The notes below the pieces were generated by a model, which saw nothing but the letters and a program-made list of their open reading frames with translations, searched no databases and was not told where the DNA came from. Made by a program: the position numbers and the translations under genes. This document shows, piece by piece, positions 12,643 through 19,569 of a DNA stretch of 19,569 bases; position 1 is the first letter of the stretch; each line of letters starts with the position of its first letter. Source of the DNA: an uncultured Catenibacterium sp. GTDB lineage: Bacteria; Bacillota_I; Bacilli_A; Erysipelotrichales; Coprobacillaceae. Where the stretch lies: the NCBI RefSeq assembly GCF_900540665.1, contig NZ_UQGV01000039.1:1-19569 (forward strand). Reading direction: 5' to 3'.

Positions 12643-12735
12643 TCTAAAGTGAAAAGTTAAATTCCACTTTAGGCGAGTCAAAGTTGAGTTTAGTCTTTCC
12701 CATTTCTCCAGTTGAATTTACTTTTACACCTTAGG
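12643..12735. repeat. Decayed element with imperfect terminal inverted repeats
   Basis: The 25-base arm TCTAAAGTGAAAAGTTAAAT... (12643-12667) matches the reverse complement of 12711-12735 (GTTGAATTTACTTTTACACC...) at most positions, with one indel. Inside, related motifs recur (CACTTTAG at 12665-12672 inverting CTAAAGTG at 12644-12651; AAGTTGAGTTTAGTC at 12681-12695). No transposase is present. This could be an insertion-sequence end or a small non-autonomous element; family not identified. Confidence 0.35.
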
Positions 12736-12813
12736 GGATTTTATCATCATTCTTGCTTGTTTATTGAAATTTATTGTTGCGTATATAGAGGTAAGGAGCC
12801 CGTTTAAGGTATT

Positions 12814-12847
12814 ATAAAAGGAGTCAGATTTTTCTGACTCCTTTTAT
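12814..12847. terminator. Bidirectional terminator after the symporter gene
   Basis: Perfect 15-bp stem ATAAAAGGAGTCAGA (12814-12828) / TCTGACTCCTTTTAT (12833-12847), TTTT loop. It lies 12 bases past the stop of the minus-strand symporter gene. Its AGTCAGA/TCTGACT core is shared with the terminators at 10467 and 12425. Confidence 0.9.
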
Positions 12848-12858
12848 AGAAACAACTT

Positions 12859-14199
12859 TTATGCTTTATACACTTCGTTATCAATCATCTTTTCTTTCTT
12901 AGCTACAATTACTGAAGTAGAAGCATCACCAACTACATTAAGTGAAGTAACTAACATTTCAATAGGTCTATTGATTGAAAGAATTAATGAGTATGCAAGT
13001 AATGCTGCATCGTTTGTATAACCCATACCAGTTAAGATAGTAAATAGGATAACAGCACCTGCACCTGGTGCAGCTGGAGTACCAACTGATGCAATTAATG
13101 CAAGTACTGCAATAACTGCCATAGACATGAATGTTACTTTATATCCAGAACTAGCTGCAATAAACATAGCTGCAATAACCTGCATGATTGCTGTACCATC
13201 CATATTGATTGTCATACCTAAAGGTAATACAAATGATGCAATCTGATTATCTACACCTAATTCTTCAGTTACTGTTCTCTTATTGATTGGAAGAGTTGCA
13301 GCACTAGAAGAAGTAGAGAAACCAAATAAAGCAACCTTAACCATCTTCTTCATGAATGGCTTTGGATTTACTCTAGCCATAGACATTAAGTAGATTGGAT
13401 AAGCTAAGAATAAATACATAAATAATGCAATAACAACTGTAACAACATAAGCAAGTGCTGGTCTTAATGAATCAATACCATAAATTGCGAATGTTCTTGT
13501 TAATAAGCAGAAGATACCAATAGGTGCAAACTTATTAACTACAAATGATAAGAATAAAGTAATAATCTTAGACACTTCTTCGAATAACTTCTTTAGAGTC
13601 TTTGTTTCTTCTTCTAATGTATTCATTGCAAGACCCATAGCAACTGCTATAAATACAATGGCTAATACGTTACCATTAGTAGAGAAAGCTGAAATAAGAT
13701 TGTTAGGAATAATGTTTAAAATAATGTTTAATGGGTTAGAACCAGTAGAACCCTGCTGGATAGTTACTGCTGCTTTACCCACTGCATTAAAGAATCCTAA
13801 ACGATATACAATAGAGGCAACCACGCCTGCAAAACATAATGCACATACAGTTGTAATAAAGAAAGTTAAAATAGTCTTAGTAGAAATTCTACCTAACTTC
13901 TTTGTATCTGTGATAGTTGAAATAGCTAATGTAATAGATACAAATACCATAGGTACAATAATAAGCTGTAATGAATTAACAAATAACTGACCTACAATAT
14001 AGAAGATCCCAACAGCTTTAGTTGCTGTAGGCTGTGTAATATCCTGAAAGAATAAGTTATTGATCTTTGTCCAAAGATCAGTCTGACCACTACTTACTAA
14101 GTGTTCTCTTAACATAATGCAGCCAAACCCACAGGCAAGACCACAAATCATCGCAATTAACATCTTTTTAGCTAACTGCTTACCATTACTCGTTTTCAT
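12859..14199 (-). CDS. Dicarboxylate/amino acid:cation symporter (DAACS family)
   Basis: 446-aa membrane protein of the GltPh/SstT fold with about eight transmembrane segments and two hairpins. HP1 serine motif STSSSAATLP (296-304), TM7 NMDGTA (332-337), HP2 region VGTPAAPGAGA (372-382), and TM8 RPIEMLVTSLNVVGD (411-425) with N421 and D425 matching the sodium and substrate ligands N401 and D405 of GltPh. The Arg that binds the acidic side chain in aspartate/glutamate carriers (R397 of GltPh) aligns with V417, and D394 with E414, so a neutral amino acid (serine/threonine-like) or another non-acidic substrate is more likely than glutamate. Start 14199 is chosen for AGGAGGG 6 bases upstream; the in-frame ATG at 14244 overlaps the promoter. 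Single gene with own promoter and terminator. Confidence 0.88.
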   Translation of the reverse strand: MKTSNGKQLAKKMLIAMICGLACGFGCIMLREHLVSSGQTDLWTKINNLFFQDITQPTATKAVGIFYIVGQLFVNSLQLIIVPMVFVSITLAISTITDTKKLGRISTKTILTFFITTVCALCFAGVVASIVYRLGFFNAVGKAAVTIQQGSTGSNPLNIILNIIPNNLISAFSTNGNVLAIVFIAVAMGLAMNTLEEETKTLKKLFEEVSKIITLFLSFVVNKFAPIGIFCLLTRTFAIYGIDSLRPALAYVVTVVIALFMYLFLAYPIYLMSMARVNPKPFMKKMVKVALFGFSTSSSAATLPINKRTVTEELGVDNQIASFVLPLGMTINMDGTAIMQVIAAMFIAASSGYKVTFMSMAVIAVLALIASVGTPAAPGAGAVILFTILTGMGYTNDAALLAYSLILSINRPIEMLVTSLNVVGDASTSVIVAKKEKMIDNEVYKA

Positions 14200-14235
14200 T
14201 TTTACCCTCCTGAATTTAATCCCAAAATTGAGATT

Positions 14236-14263
14236 ATTATACACTATCTAGAATATAATGCAA
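14236..14263 (-). promoter_or_regulatory. Promoter of the symporter gene
   Basis: Minus strand: TTGCAT (14263-14258), 16-base spacer, TATAAT (14241-14236) preceded by TG. It diverges from the promoter of the 50-aa ORF. Confidence 0.65.
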
Positions 14264-14312
14264 ATAGTATTCATAAAAATGTGAATGAGCATAATATATT
14301 TATTTAGAACTA

Positions 14313-14321
14313 TGATATAAT
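14313..14321 (+). promoter_or_regulatory. Extended -10 promoter of the 50-aa ORF
   Basis: TGA-TATAAT (14313-14321) is a perfect extended -10. No good -35 is visible at 16-18 bases. Transcription near 14328 leads straight into AGGAGG (14331-14336). Confidence 0.55.
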
Positions 14322-14344
14322 AATCAGCATAGGAGGAAATAAAC

Positions 14345-14497
14345 ATGTATACTGATCATAGGGAAGAGATGTTGAAGTTAAGAGAAGAACTTCTATTAGT
14401 GGAAGAAGAACGTAAAGCAGGTAAGAAGATTTATACTATTGATGAATTAGATGAAATCCTAAATGAAGTTATTGATAATGCAAAACAGTCAGGTTAA
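14345..14497 (+). CDS. 50-aa orphan, RelB/antitoxin-like C-terminal fragment
   Basis: MYTDHREEMLKLREELLLVE... ends with KKIYTIDELDEILNEVIDNAKQSG. The acidic helix followed by the (Y)TIDELDEIL helix resembles the C-terminal part of RelB/Phd-type antitoxins, which wraps the toxin. No DNA-binding half and no toxin gene are present, so it may be a remnant, a free-standing antitoxin-like peptide, or an unrelated small protein. AGGAGG (14331-14336) lies 8 bases before the ATG, and promoter and terminator are both good, so expression is likely. The stop codon sits in the loop of its terminator. Confidence 0.6.
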   Translation: MYTDHREEMLKLREELLLVEEERKAGKKIYTIDELDEILNEVIDNAKQSG

Positions 14498-14516
14498 GAT
14501 ACCTGACTGTTTTACT
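14482..14516 (+). terminator. Terminator of the 50-aa ORF
   Basis: 12-bp stem AAAACAGTCAGG (14482-14493) / CCTGACTGTTTT (14502-14513) followed by ACTT. The stem begins inside the coding region. The A-run on the left arm means it could also stop minus-strand transcription. Confidence 0.8.
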
Positions 14517-14524
14517 TAAGAAAG

Positions 14525-14549
14525 GGGAGATCACTAGCAGTAATCTCCC
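14525..14549 (-). terminator. Terminator of the secreted Ig-like protein gene
   Basis: Stem GGGAGAT (14549-14543 on the minus strand) / ATCTCCC (14531-14525), then CTTTCTT. It lies 23 bases past the minus-strand stop codon at 14572. The T-run is poor; the hairpin at 14482 may help. Confidence 0.5.
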
Positions 14550-14571
14550 TGAGGGAAAGATATATTTGCTT

Positions 14572-15459
14572 TTAATAATTCCAGTTCTTCCAGTCCCCAC
14601 CAGTTAACTTATCAAAGTCTTCACCATTAATTTCTGCACCATCACCATAGGAATGATCACCTTTCCAGTGATATTTAGGATCATCTTCGTATGTCATAGA
14701 TCCTTTATTGCTTCCTGATGAAGAATTACTTGAACTATTACTACTTCCAGAAGAACTTTTATTATTGTTATTTGAAGAAGAACTATTATAAGATCTATTT
14801 GTATTAGAACTCTGTTTCTTCTGTACCTTAGTCTTTACACTTGTAGTTCCATCTTTATTCTTCACTGTCTCATGAACAACTTCTTCATTATTGCTAATCA
14901 CTGGTTTTGCAATCACAGTGACCTTACCGGTCTTCTTGGTTTCATTATTAGACTTGTCCTTTACTGTGACATTAAAATCATACTGTCCTGGAGTATTTAT
15001 ATCTATTTTACTTGTATCAATCTCAATACTTATTTCAGATAGATCACTAATATTCATTAGAGACTTGAGAGAATTGTAATCAAGTGTATCTAAACCAGTT
15101 CCTTGTAATAACTCCATATTTGCGGGTAATACAAACTCTGGTGCTTTTGTATCCTTTACAATAACACTCTGTTTCAAAGACTTCTTTTTATACTTCACAG
15201 TAATAGTATACTTACCTACTGCAGGATAAGTCTTATCTTTCTCATTAGGTATATTATTGATTATTTCTAAATCATATTTATCAAAATCCTTATAATCTTT
15301 TACTATATCCTTAAGTTTAGGTGTATATGCAGTTCCATATTCTACATTCACCTTATTAGTCTTAAGCTCTAATTTAGGGTTACTTAACGCATAAGCAGTA
15401 GCACCTACACCAATAACTAAAACTGCTCCTGTAGTTATCATTATCTGTTTCTTATTCAT
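14572..15459 (-). CDS. Secreted Ig-like surface protein with Ser/Asn linker
   Basis: 295 aa. MNKKQIMITTGAVLVIGVGA... is a signal peptide or N-terminal anchor with a possible cleavage after AYA (about 24-26). Two beta-rich Ig-like domains follow (about 30-110 and 115-195), each with the GKYTITV / GQYDFNVTV and KDTKAPEF / KDKSNNE signatures of DUF5011-type bacterial Ig-like domains. A Ser/Asn/Gly-only linker spans about 217-255, then a short aromatic, acidic tail (DDPKYHWKGDHSYGDG...) ends in WKNWNY. There is no LPXTG or lipobox, so attachment is by the N-terminus or none. Start 15459 is chosen for AAGGGAAGGA upstream; the in-frame ATG at 15495 lies in the -10. Ligand and role are unknown. Confidence 0.75.
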   Translation of the reverse strand: MNKKQIMITTGAVLVIGVGATAYALSNPKLELKTNKVNVEYGTAYTPKLKDIVKDYKDFDKYDLEIINNIPNEKDKTYPAVGKYTITVKYKKKSLKQSVIVKDTKAPEFVLPANMELLQGTGLDTLDYNSLKSLMNISDLSEISIEIDTSKIDINTPGQYDFNVTVKDKSNNETKKTGKVTVIAKPVISNNEEVVHETVKNKDGTTSVKTKVQKKQSSNTNRSYNSSSSNNNNKSSSGSSNSSSNSSSGSNKGSMTYEDDPKYHWKGDHSYGDGAEINGEDFDKLTGGDWKNWNY

Positions 15460-15494
15460 ATTTTTTCCTTCCCTTACTATATATCTTATATACA

Positions 15495-15523
15495 ATGATA
15501 TTCTTACTGTTAGTTTGATGCAA
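15495..15523 (-). promoter_or_regulatory. Promoter of the secreted Ig-like protein gene
   Basis: Minus strand: TTGCAT (15523-15518), 17-base spacer, TATCAT (15500-15495). Confidence 0.55.
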
Positions 15524-15577
15524 TAGAGAAAGTACTATATTTCTATTATTTACAAGTATTACATAAGAATAATAGAA

Positions 15578-15607
15578 AAAGAGATCTCTTTTCTAAGAAA
15601 TCTCTTT
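15578..15607 (-). terminator. Terminator of the MATE gene
   Basis: AAAGAGAT (15607-15600 on the minus strand) pairs with ATCTCTTT (15585-15578), then TTCTATTATT. The left arm lies inside the last codons of the MATE gene. A shorter hairpin around GAGATCTC (15581-15588) competes with it. Confidence 0.6.
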
Positions 15608-16945
15608 CTTTAAGCTTTTTCCAATAGTGAACCACATAGTAATATAACAAGCGCCACCACCTATAAAATTACTAATTGCTTCTGAAATAAACACACCTTC
15701 AATTCCAATAAAACGCGGAAGAATAATAGTCAAAGGAGCTACTATGATCACTTTTCTAAAGATAGAAAAGAAGATAGCCTGTTTAGACTTGCCTAGTCCT
15801 ACTGCCACAGATTGACCGCATATCTGTAATGATTGCATAAAGAATCCTGCAAAATATAATCTAATATAAATAATTGCATGTTTAGTAATATGAGGATCAT
15901 GAGTAAAGATATTAATAAAGTATTGTGGGAAAGCAGTAATTAATACCCAGATAATAAACATTGTTCCAAAACATAAGAGTGTCACAAAACGTATTGCTGA
16001 TAATACACGCTTATATTCCTTAGCACCATAGTTATATCCTAATACTGGCTGAGCTGCATTTCCAAACCCTTGTGCAGGTAACTGTACAACTTCTCTAATA
16101 GAGTTAATAATAGTCATAATCGCTATATAGAGATCACCACCATATAATTGTAAAGTAGAATTACATACAATAGATACTATCGAATTAGTCATACCTATCA
16201 TAAATCCTGCAGTCCCTAAAGAGAATATACGCTTTACATAATAAGGGTTTAAATACATACACTCTTTCTTTAACTTAAGTATCGTTTGATCACTTGTTAA
16301 AAAGTGTATTGTCCATAAAGCAGATACAAACTGTGACAGTACTTTTGCAAGTGCTGCACCCTTTACATTCATATTCAATACAAATATAAATATTGGATCC
16401 AATATAATATTCAATACAGCACCAATCAGTACTGTCATCATTCCTATCTTCGCAAACCCCTGACTATTAATAAAACTATTCATACCTAGTCCTATTAACA
16501 CAAATACAGTCCCTAATAAATATATAGTCAAATAATCATTCGCATACTTGAATGTATGACTACTCGCACCAAAAAGCCATAAGATCTTCTCTTTAAAAAG
16601 AAAACCAATAATCATTAAACCTATCCCAAATAGTACTAACAAACAGAAAGCATTTCCCATAATCTTTTCTGCTTCTTTATTATTCCCTCTACCTCTCGCA
16701 ATCGAACAAAGTGGGGCACCACCCATACCAAAAAGATTCGCAAACGCAATTACTATAGAAATAATAGGAAGACATATTCCCAGTCCTCCCATGGCTAGTG
16801 TTGATGTATGAGGAATACGTCCTATATATATTCTATCTATCACATTATAGAGCACATTAATCAACTGTGCTACGATCATTGGTCCTGCAATAGATAATAT
16901 ATGTGTAGAAACTTTTCCCTTTGCAAAATTATTCCTTTCTTCCAT
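15593..16945 (-). CDS. MATE-family cation-coupled multidrug exporter
   Basis: 450 aa with about twelve hydrophobic segments in two homologous halves. The start MEERNNFAKGKVSTHILSIA and PMIVAQLINVLYNVIDRIYIGR (residues 22-43) form the classic N-terminal MATE motif, and the second half begins near residue 230 (IFSLGTAGFMIGMTNSIVSIV) with QPVLGYNYGAKEYKRV at about 303-318. The arrangement resembles MepA-type exporters of Bacillota, which expel drugs or metabolites in exchange for Na+ or H+. The start at 16945 is supported by GGGAGATGG upstream. The -35/-10 is not clear (TTGAAA at 17024-17019 on the minus strand with an AT-rich -10). Substrate cannot be read from sequence. Confidence 0.88.
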   Translation of the reverse strand: MEERNNFAKGKVSTHILSIAGPMIVAQLINVLYNVIDRIYIGRIPHTSTLAMGGLGICLPIISIVIAFANLFGMGGAPLCSIARGRGNNKEAEKIMGNAFCLLVLFGIGLMIIGFLFKEKILWLFGASSHTFKYANDYLTIYLLGTVFVLIGLGMNSFINSQGFAKIGMMTVLIGAVLNIILDPIFIFVLNMNVKGAALAKVLSQFVSALWTIHFLTSDQTILKLKKECMYLNPYYVKRIFSLGTAGFMIGMTNSIVSIVCNSTLQLYGGDLYIAIMTIINSIREVVQLPAQGFGNAAQPVLGYNYGAKEYKRVLSAIRFVTLLCFGTMFIIWVLITAFPQYFINIFTHDPHITKHAIIYIRLYFAGFFMQSLQICGQSVAVGLGKSKQAIFFSIFRKVIIVAPLTIILPRFIGIEGVFISEAISNFIGGGACYITMWFTIGKSLKKEIS

Positions 16946-17067
16946 AAAACCATCTCCCTTAACACAATCTTAACTATCTCATATATATTGCAAAAATACA
17001 GTTCTTTTTCAAATGTTGAAATAGTATAATTCATATTATCTTCTGTATATCATGCTTTTTTACTATG

Positions 17068-17086
17068 TATAGTGAGATATACTATA
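17068..17086. promoter_or_regulatory. Inverted repeat between the MATE and GH3 genes
   Basis: TATAGT (17068-17073), 7-base spacer GAGATAT, ACTATA (17081-17086). It is a possible dimer-binding operator in the divergent intergenic region (16946-17198). In AT-rich DNA such a repeat can also be chance. Confidence 0.25.
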
Positions 17087-17131
17087 TTAAAATAAAATTA
17101 CGCTACTAAAAGAAATAAAATGAAATATATG

Positions 17132-17160
17132 TTGCATAAGTAACATGTAAGCGCTACAAT
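17132..17160 (+). promoter_or_regulatory. Promoter of the GH3 gene
   Basis: TTGCAT (17132-17137), 17-base spacer, TACAAT (17155-17160). Transcript start near 17167, 32 bases before the ATG. Confidence 0.7.
17146..17159 (+). promoter_or_regulatory. CcpA-type cre operator overlapping the GH3 promoter
   Basis: TGTAAGCGCTACAA resembles the cre consensus TGWAANCGNTNWCA, with an intact AGCGCT centre and mismatches only in the right arm. It covers the end of the spacer and five bases of the -10, a position at which CcpA represses. Carbon-source repression of the GH3 gene is the prediction; another LacI-family regulator could also bind. Confidence 0.65.
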
Positions 17161-17198
17161 GATTATGTTAGATACATTCGAAAGGAGAAGAAAACGAT

Positions 17199-19511
17199 AT
17201 GAAGAAGGTATCCGCTATAGCACTTAGTACAGCTATGGCACTCTCAATGGCTTTACCATCAAAAGTTAATGCCACAAGCAGAGTGGATCAATTACTCTCT
17301 AATATGAGTACAAGACAAAAGATCACGCAGATGCTTATGGTAGACTTCCGTTACTGGGATGAGGACTTAAGTGATGGGGCACAGACTACAGGTCATGAAT
17401 TTACTAAGATGAATGACCAGGTCAAAAAGATTGTCGAAGACTATGATTTTGGAGCACTTATTTACTTTGCTCAAAACATCCAGGAAACAGAACAATCTTA
17501 TAATTTAAGTATGGCTATGCAGAAAGCAGCTACAAAAGATGGTGGTATTCCACTATTAATTAGTACTGACCAGGAAGGTGGTAGTGTATACCGTTTAGGT
17601 TCAGGTACAGCATTACCTGGTAATATGGCACTAGGAGCAACTCATAATACAGAGTATGCAAAAAAAGCAGGCCAGATTATTGGTAGTGAATTAAGTAGTA
17701 TTGGTGTTAATACGAACTTAGCACCAGTTGTTGATGTTAATAATAATGCCAACAACCCAGTTATCGGTTTAAGAAGTTACAGTGATGATGCAGATGTAGT
17801 AGGGAATATGGCTTCTGCAACAATCGCTGGTTTGAAAGACTATAACGTTATTGGATGTGCTAAGCACTTCCCAGGTCATGGTGATACAGCCACTGACTCA
17901 CATTATGGTTTACCAATCGTAAACAAATCAAAAGCAGAATTATTAAATAATGAATTAAAACCATATAAGATTGCGATTAATCAGGGTATTGAAATGATCA
18001 TGACTGCACATATCTTATATCCACAATTAGATAACACAACTGTTGTTTCAGAAACAACAGGTAATGAAGAAAAGAAACCTGCAACTATGTCAAAAGCAAT
18101 CATCACTGATCTTCTAAAGGGTGAAATGGGCTTTAAGGGCGTTGTTTCTACTGACGCTATGAACATGAAAGCTATTGCGAATACATTTGGTGAATCACAG
18201 GCAGTTAAGCTAGCCATTGAAGCAGGTGCTGATTTAATTTGTATGCCTACAGTTCTTTACAATCAAGAAGATGTTAAGAAACTAGATTCAATTATTGATT
18301 ATGTAGAAGAAGCCGTTAATAATGGTGAAATCTCTGAATCTAGATTAGATGATGGATGCAGAAGAATCCTCACAGTTAAAGAAAACAGAGGCATCTTAGA
18401 TTGGAAAGAATCTGATTACTCTTTAAACAAAGCATTATCAACAGTAGGTAATGCTACTAATAGAGCAACTGAAAGAGAAATCGCAGCTGCAGCTGTTACT
18501 GTTGTAAAGAATGAAAACAACACTTTACCTCTAGTTGTTAGAGAAAACCAGAAAATCCTCATGCTTTGTCCATATGACAATGAAAGAGCACAGATGATCA
18601 TGGGTTATAACCGTGCAAAAGAAGCAGGATTAATTCCTGAATCTGCAGAAGTAAAAGTATTAAGATATAACGGTTCTAATATGGATGCTGTAAAAGAAAA
18701 CATTGATTGGGCTGATACAGTATTCGTCAACTCAGAAATCAGTTCTGCAAGCCGCATCTCATCTAATCATTGGTTATATTCTTATGCAGAAGGTATCGTA
18801 GACTATACTCATGAAAAGGGTAAGAAGTCTGTCGTTATGTCAGTAGACAAGCCATATGATGTACAGATGTACGCTAATGCAGATGCTATTTTAGCTGTTT
18901 ATGGATGTAAAGGTTCTTCAGTAGATGTTACTGAAGCAATCGTTGGTGGAGTTACATCTTCTAAAGCTGCTTATGGACCTAACATTATTGCAGGTATTGA
19001 AGTGGCTTTAGGTACATTTGGTGCTCAGGGAACACTTCCAGTTAATGTTCCTGTATATGATAAGACTACTAAGCTCTATACAGATACAATCAAGTATAAG
19101 CATGGCTATGGTATCTCTTATAAATCATTACTTAACAAAGATACTTTAAATGACTTAATCGCTAAGGCTGAAAACTTAGACTCTACTAAATATACAGAAG
19201 ATTCATGGAATAAACTTGTATCAGCATTATCTGATGCAAAAGAAGTATCTCAAACTAATGGTGTATCTCAGAAGAAGATTGATGAAGCGATTGCTTCATT
19301 ACAGTCTGCTATGGATGCTTTAGTAGAAAAACCTGTAGAAACTAAACCAGAAGAACCTAAGAAAGATGACACTAAGAAAGAAGATATAAAGAAAGAAGAC
19401 ACTAAGAAGGATAATGTAAAAACAGGTGATAGCACAGCTATCCTACCACTTGTTACATTAATGGGTCTTGCTTGTGTTGCATTTATCTTTCTTAAGAAAA
19501 AAAGAGCTTAA
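17199..19511 (+). CDS. nagZ-like: Cell-wall-anchored GH3 beta-N-acetylhexosaminidase (NagZ-like)
   Basis: 770 aa. Signal peptide at 1-26 (MKKVSAIALSTAMALSMALP..., cleavage near NA-TS). The GH3 catalytic domain spans about 28-400: KHFPGHGDTATDSHYGLP (222-239) holds the NagZ Asp-His dyad (D233, H235), and STDAMNM (317-323) supplies nucleophile D319. NagZ enzymes remove GlcNAc from muropeptides or chitin-like sugars. A second alpha/beta domain (about 430-630) corresponds to the C-terminal domain of YbbD-type enzymes. Residues about 645-705 are a FIVAR-like helical module, then a Lys/Glu/Asp repeat linker, N-VKTGD (739-744), a hydrophobic helix and KKKRA, i.e. a sortase signal of the non-LPXTG kind. 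It therefore acts outside the membrane. AAAGGAG lies 11 bases upstream, and a cre site suggests catabolite repression. Confidence 0.92.
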   Translation: MKKVSAIALSTAMALSMALPSKVNATSRVDQLLSNMSTRQKITQMLMVDFRYWDEDLSDGAQTTGHEFTKMNDQVKKIVEDYDFGALIYFAQNIQETEQSYNLSMAMQKAATKDGGIPLLISTDQEGGSVYRLGSGTALPGNMALGATHNTEYAKKAGQIIGSELSSIGVNTNLAPVVDVNNNANNPVIGLRSYSDDADVVGNMASATIAGLKDYNVIGCAKHFPGHGDTATDSHYGLPIVNKSKAELLNNELKPYKIAINQGIEMIMTAHILYPQLDNTTVVSETTGNEEKKPATMSKAIITDLLKGEMGFKGVVSTDAMNMKAIANTFGESQAVKLAIEAGADLICMPTVLYNQEDVKKLDSIIDYVEEAVNNGEISESRLDDGCRRILTVKENRGILDWKESDYSLNKALSTVGNATNRATEREIAAAAVTVVKNENNTLPLVVRENQKILMLCPYDNERAQMIMGYNRAKEAGLIPESAEVKVLRYNGSNMDAVKENIDWADTVFVNSEISSASRISSNHWLYSYAEGIVDYTHEKGKKSVVMSVDKPYDVQMYANADAILAVYGCKGSSVDVTEAIVGGVTSSKAAYGPNIIAGIEVALGTFGAQGTLPVNVPVYDKTTKLYTDTIKYKHGYGISYKSLLNKDTLNDLIAKAENLDSTKYTEDSWNKLVSALSDAKEVSQTNGVSQKKIDEAIASLQSAMDALVEKPVETKPEEPKKDDTKKEDIKKEDTKKDNVKTGDSTAILPLVTLMGLACVAFIFLKKKRA

Positions 19512-19536
19512 TAATGATATGATGACCTCCCAGTAG

Positions 19537-19565
19537 ACAGTGCAAATAATTAAGAGCACTGTTTG
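19537..19565 (+). terminator. Probable terminator of the GH3 gene
   Basis: ACAGTGC (19537-19543), 12-base loop, GCACTGT (19556-19562), then TTG. The T-run is short and the window ends here, so this is tentative. Confidence 0.45.
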
Positions 19566-19569
19566 CTGA

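Overview
The window is AT-rich, has strong AGGAGG-type ribosome binding sites, TTGNNN/TATAAT promoters and intrinsic terminators, and uses TGG for Trp. Together with the gene set (YbiT-like ABC-F protein, MATE exporter, wall-anchored NagZ-type GH3 enzyme, CcpA-like cre site, DUF3791/DUF3990 and DUF6718 proteins) this suggests a gut Bacillota, most likely an Erysipelotrichia/Coprobacillus-Catenibacterium-type organism. The lineage is an inference from gene style; no rRNA or tRNA is present to confirm it.

Layout. 1-1492: the tail of an upstream gene, then two translationally coupled paralogous TIM-barrel amidohydrolases. 1569-3940: an accessory block with a nucleotidyltransferase-like protein, an unrecognised 116-aa protein, and a locus that looks like an RNA-guarded toxin: strong promoter, roughly 300-nt structured RNA with two 83-nt repeats, intrinsic terminator, then a PBECR4-like nuclease gene. 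3941-6932: an ABC-F ATPase with one degenerate composite ATP site, and an NmrA-type NAD(P)-binding protein, each closed by a nearly identical terminator. 7032-8845: a P-loop (shikimate-kinase-like) gene broken by one in-frame TGA, a DUF3791-DUF3990-DUF3791 fusion that looks like an ADP-ribosyltransferase, and a small DUF6718-type protein on the opposite strand. 8911-10496: a second-type DprA overlapping an ImmA/IrrE-like protein with a damaged zinc motif. 10714-12617: a SIR2-domain NADase-like defence protein, followed on the opposite strand by two tandem paralogous small RNA genes of about 117 nt, each with its own promoter and terminator. 12643-12735: a decayed inverted-repeat element. 12859-19511: more ordinary metabolism and envelope genes: an amino-acid/cation symporter, a 50-aa antitoxin-like ORF, a secreted Ig-like protein, a MATE exporter, and a wall-anchored beta-N-acetylhexosaminidase with a cre site in its promoter.

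How it fits together. About 10 kb (1650-12620) reads as a defence/conflict island set among housekeeping genes: NTase-like, toxin plus RNA, ART-like fusion, DprA/ImmA pair, SIR2 and small RNAs. The two best candidates for undescribed biology are (i) the PBECR4-type nuclease guarded by a two-repeat pseudoknot RNA, laid out like a type III toxin-antitoxin system but with an unusual toxin fold and unusually long repeats, and (ii) the tandem small RNA pair at the 3' end of the SIR2 gene, one copy lying wholly antisense to the predicted SIR2 3' UTR. In both, paired base changes between repeat copies preserve helices. All reading was by eye; no database search or folding program was run.
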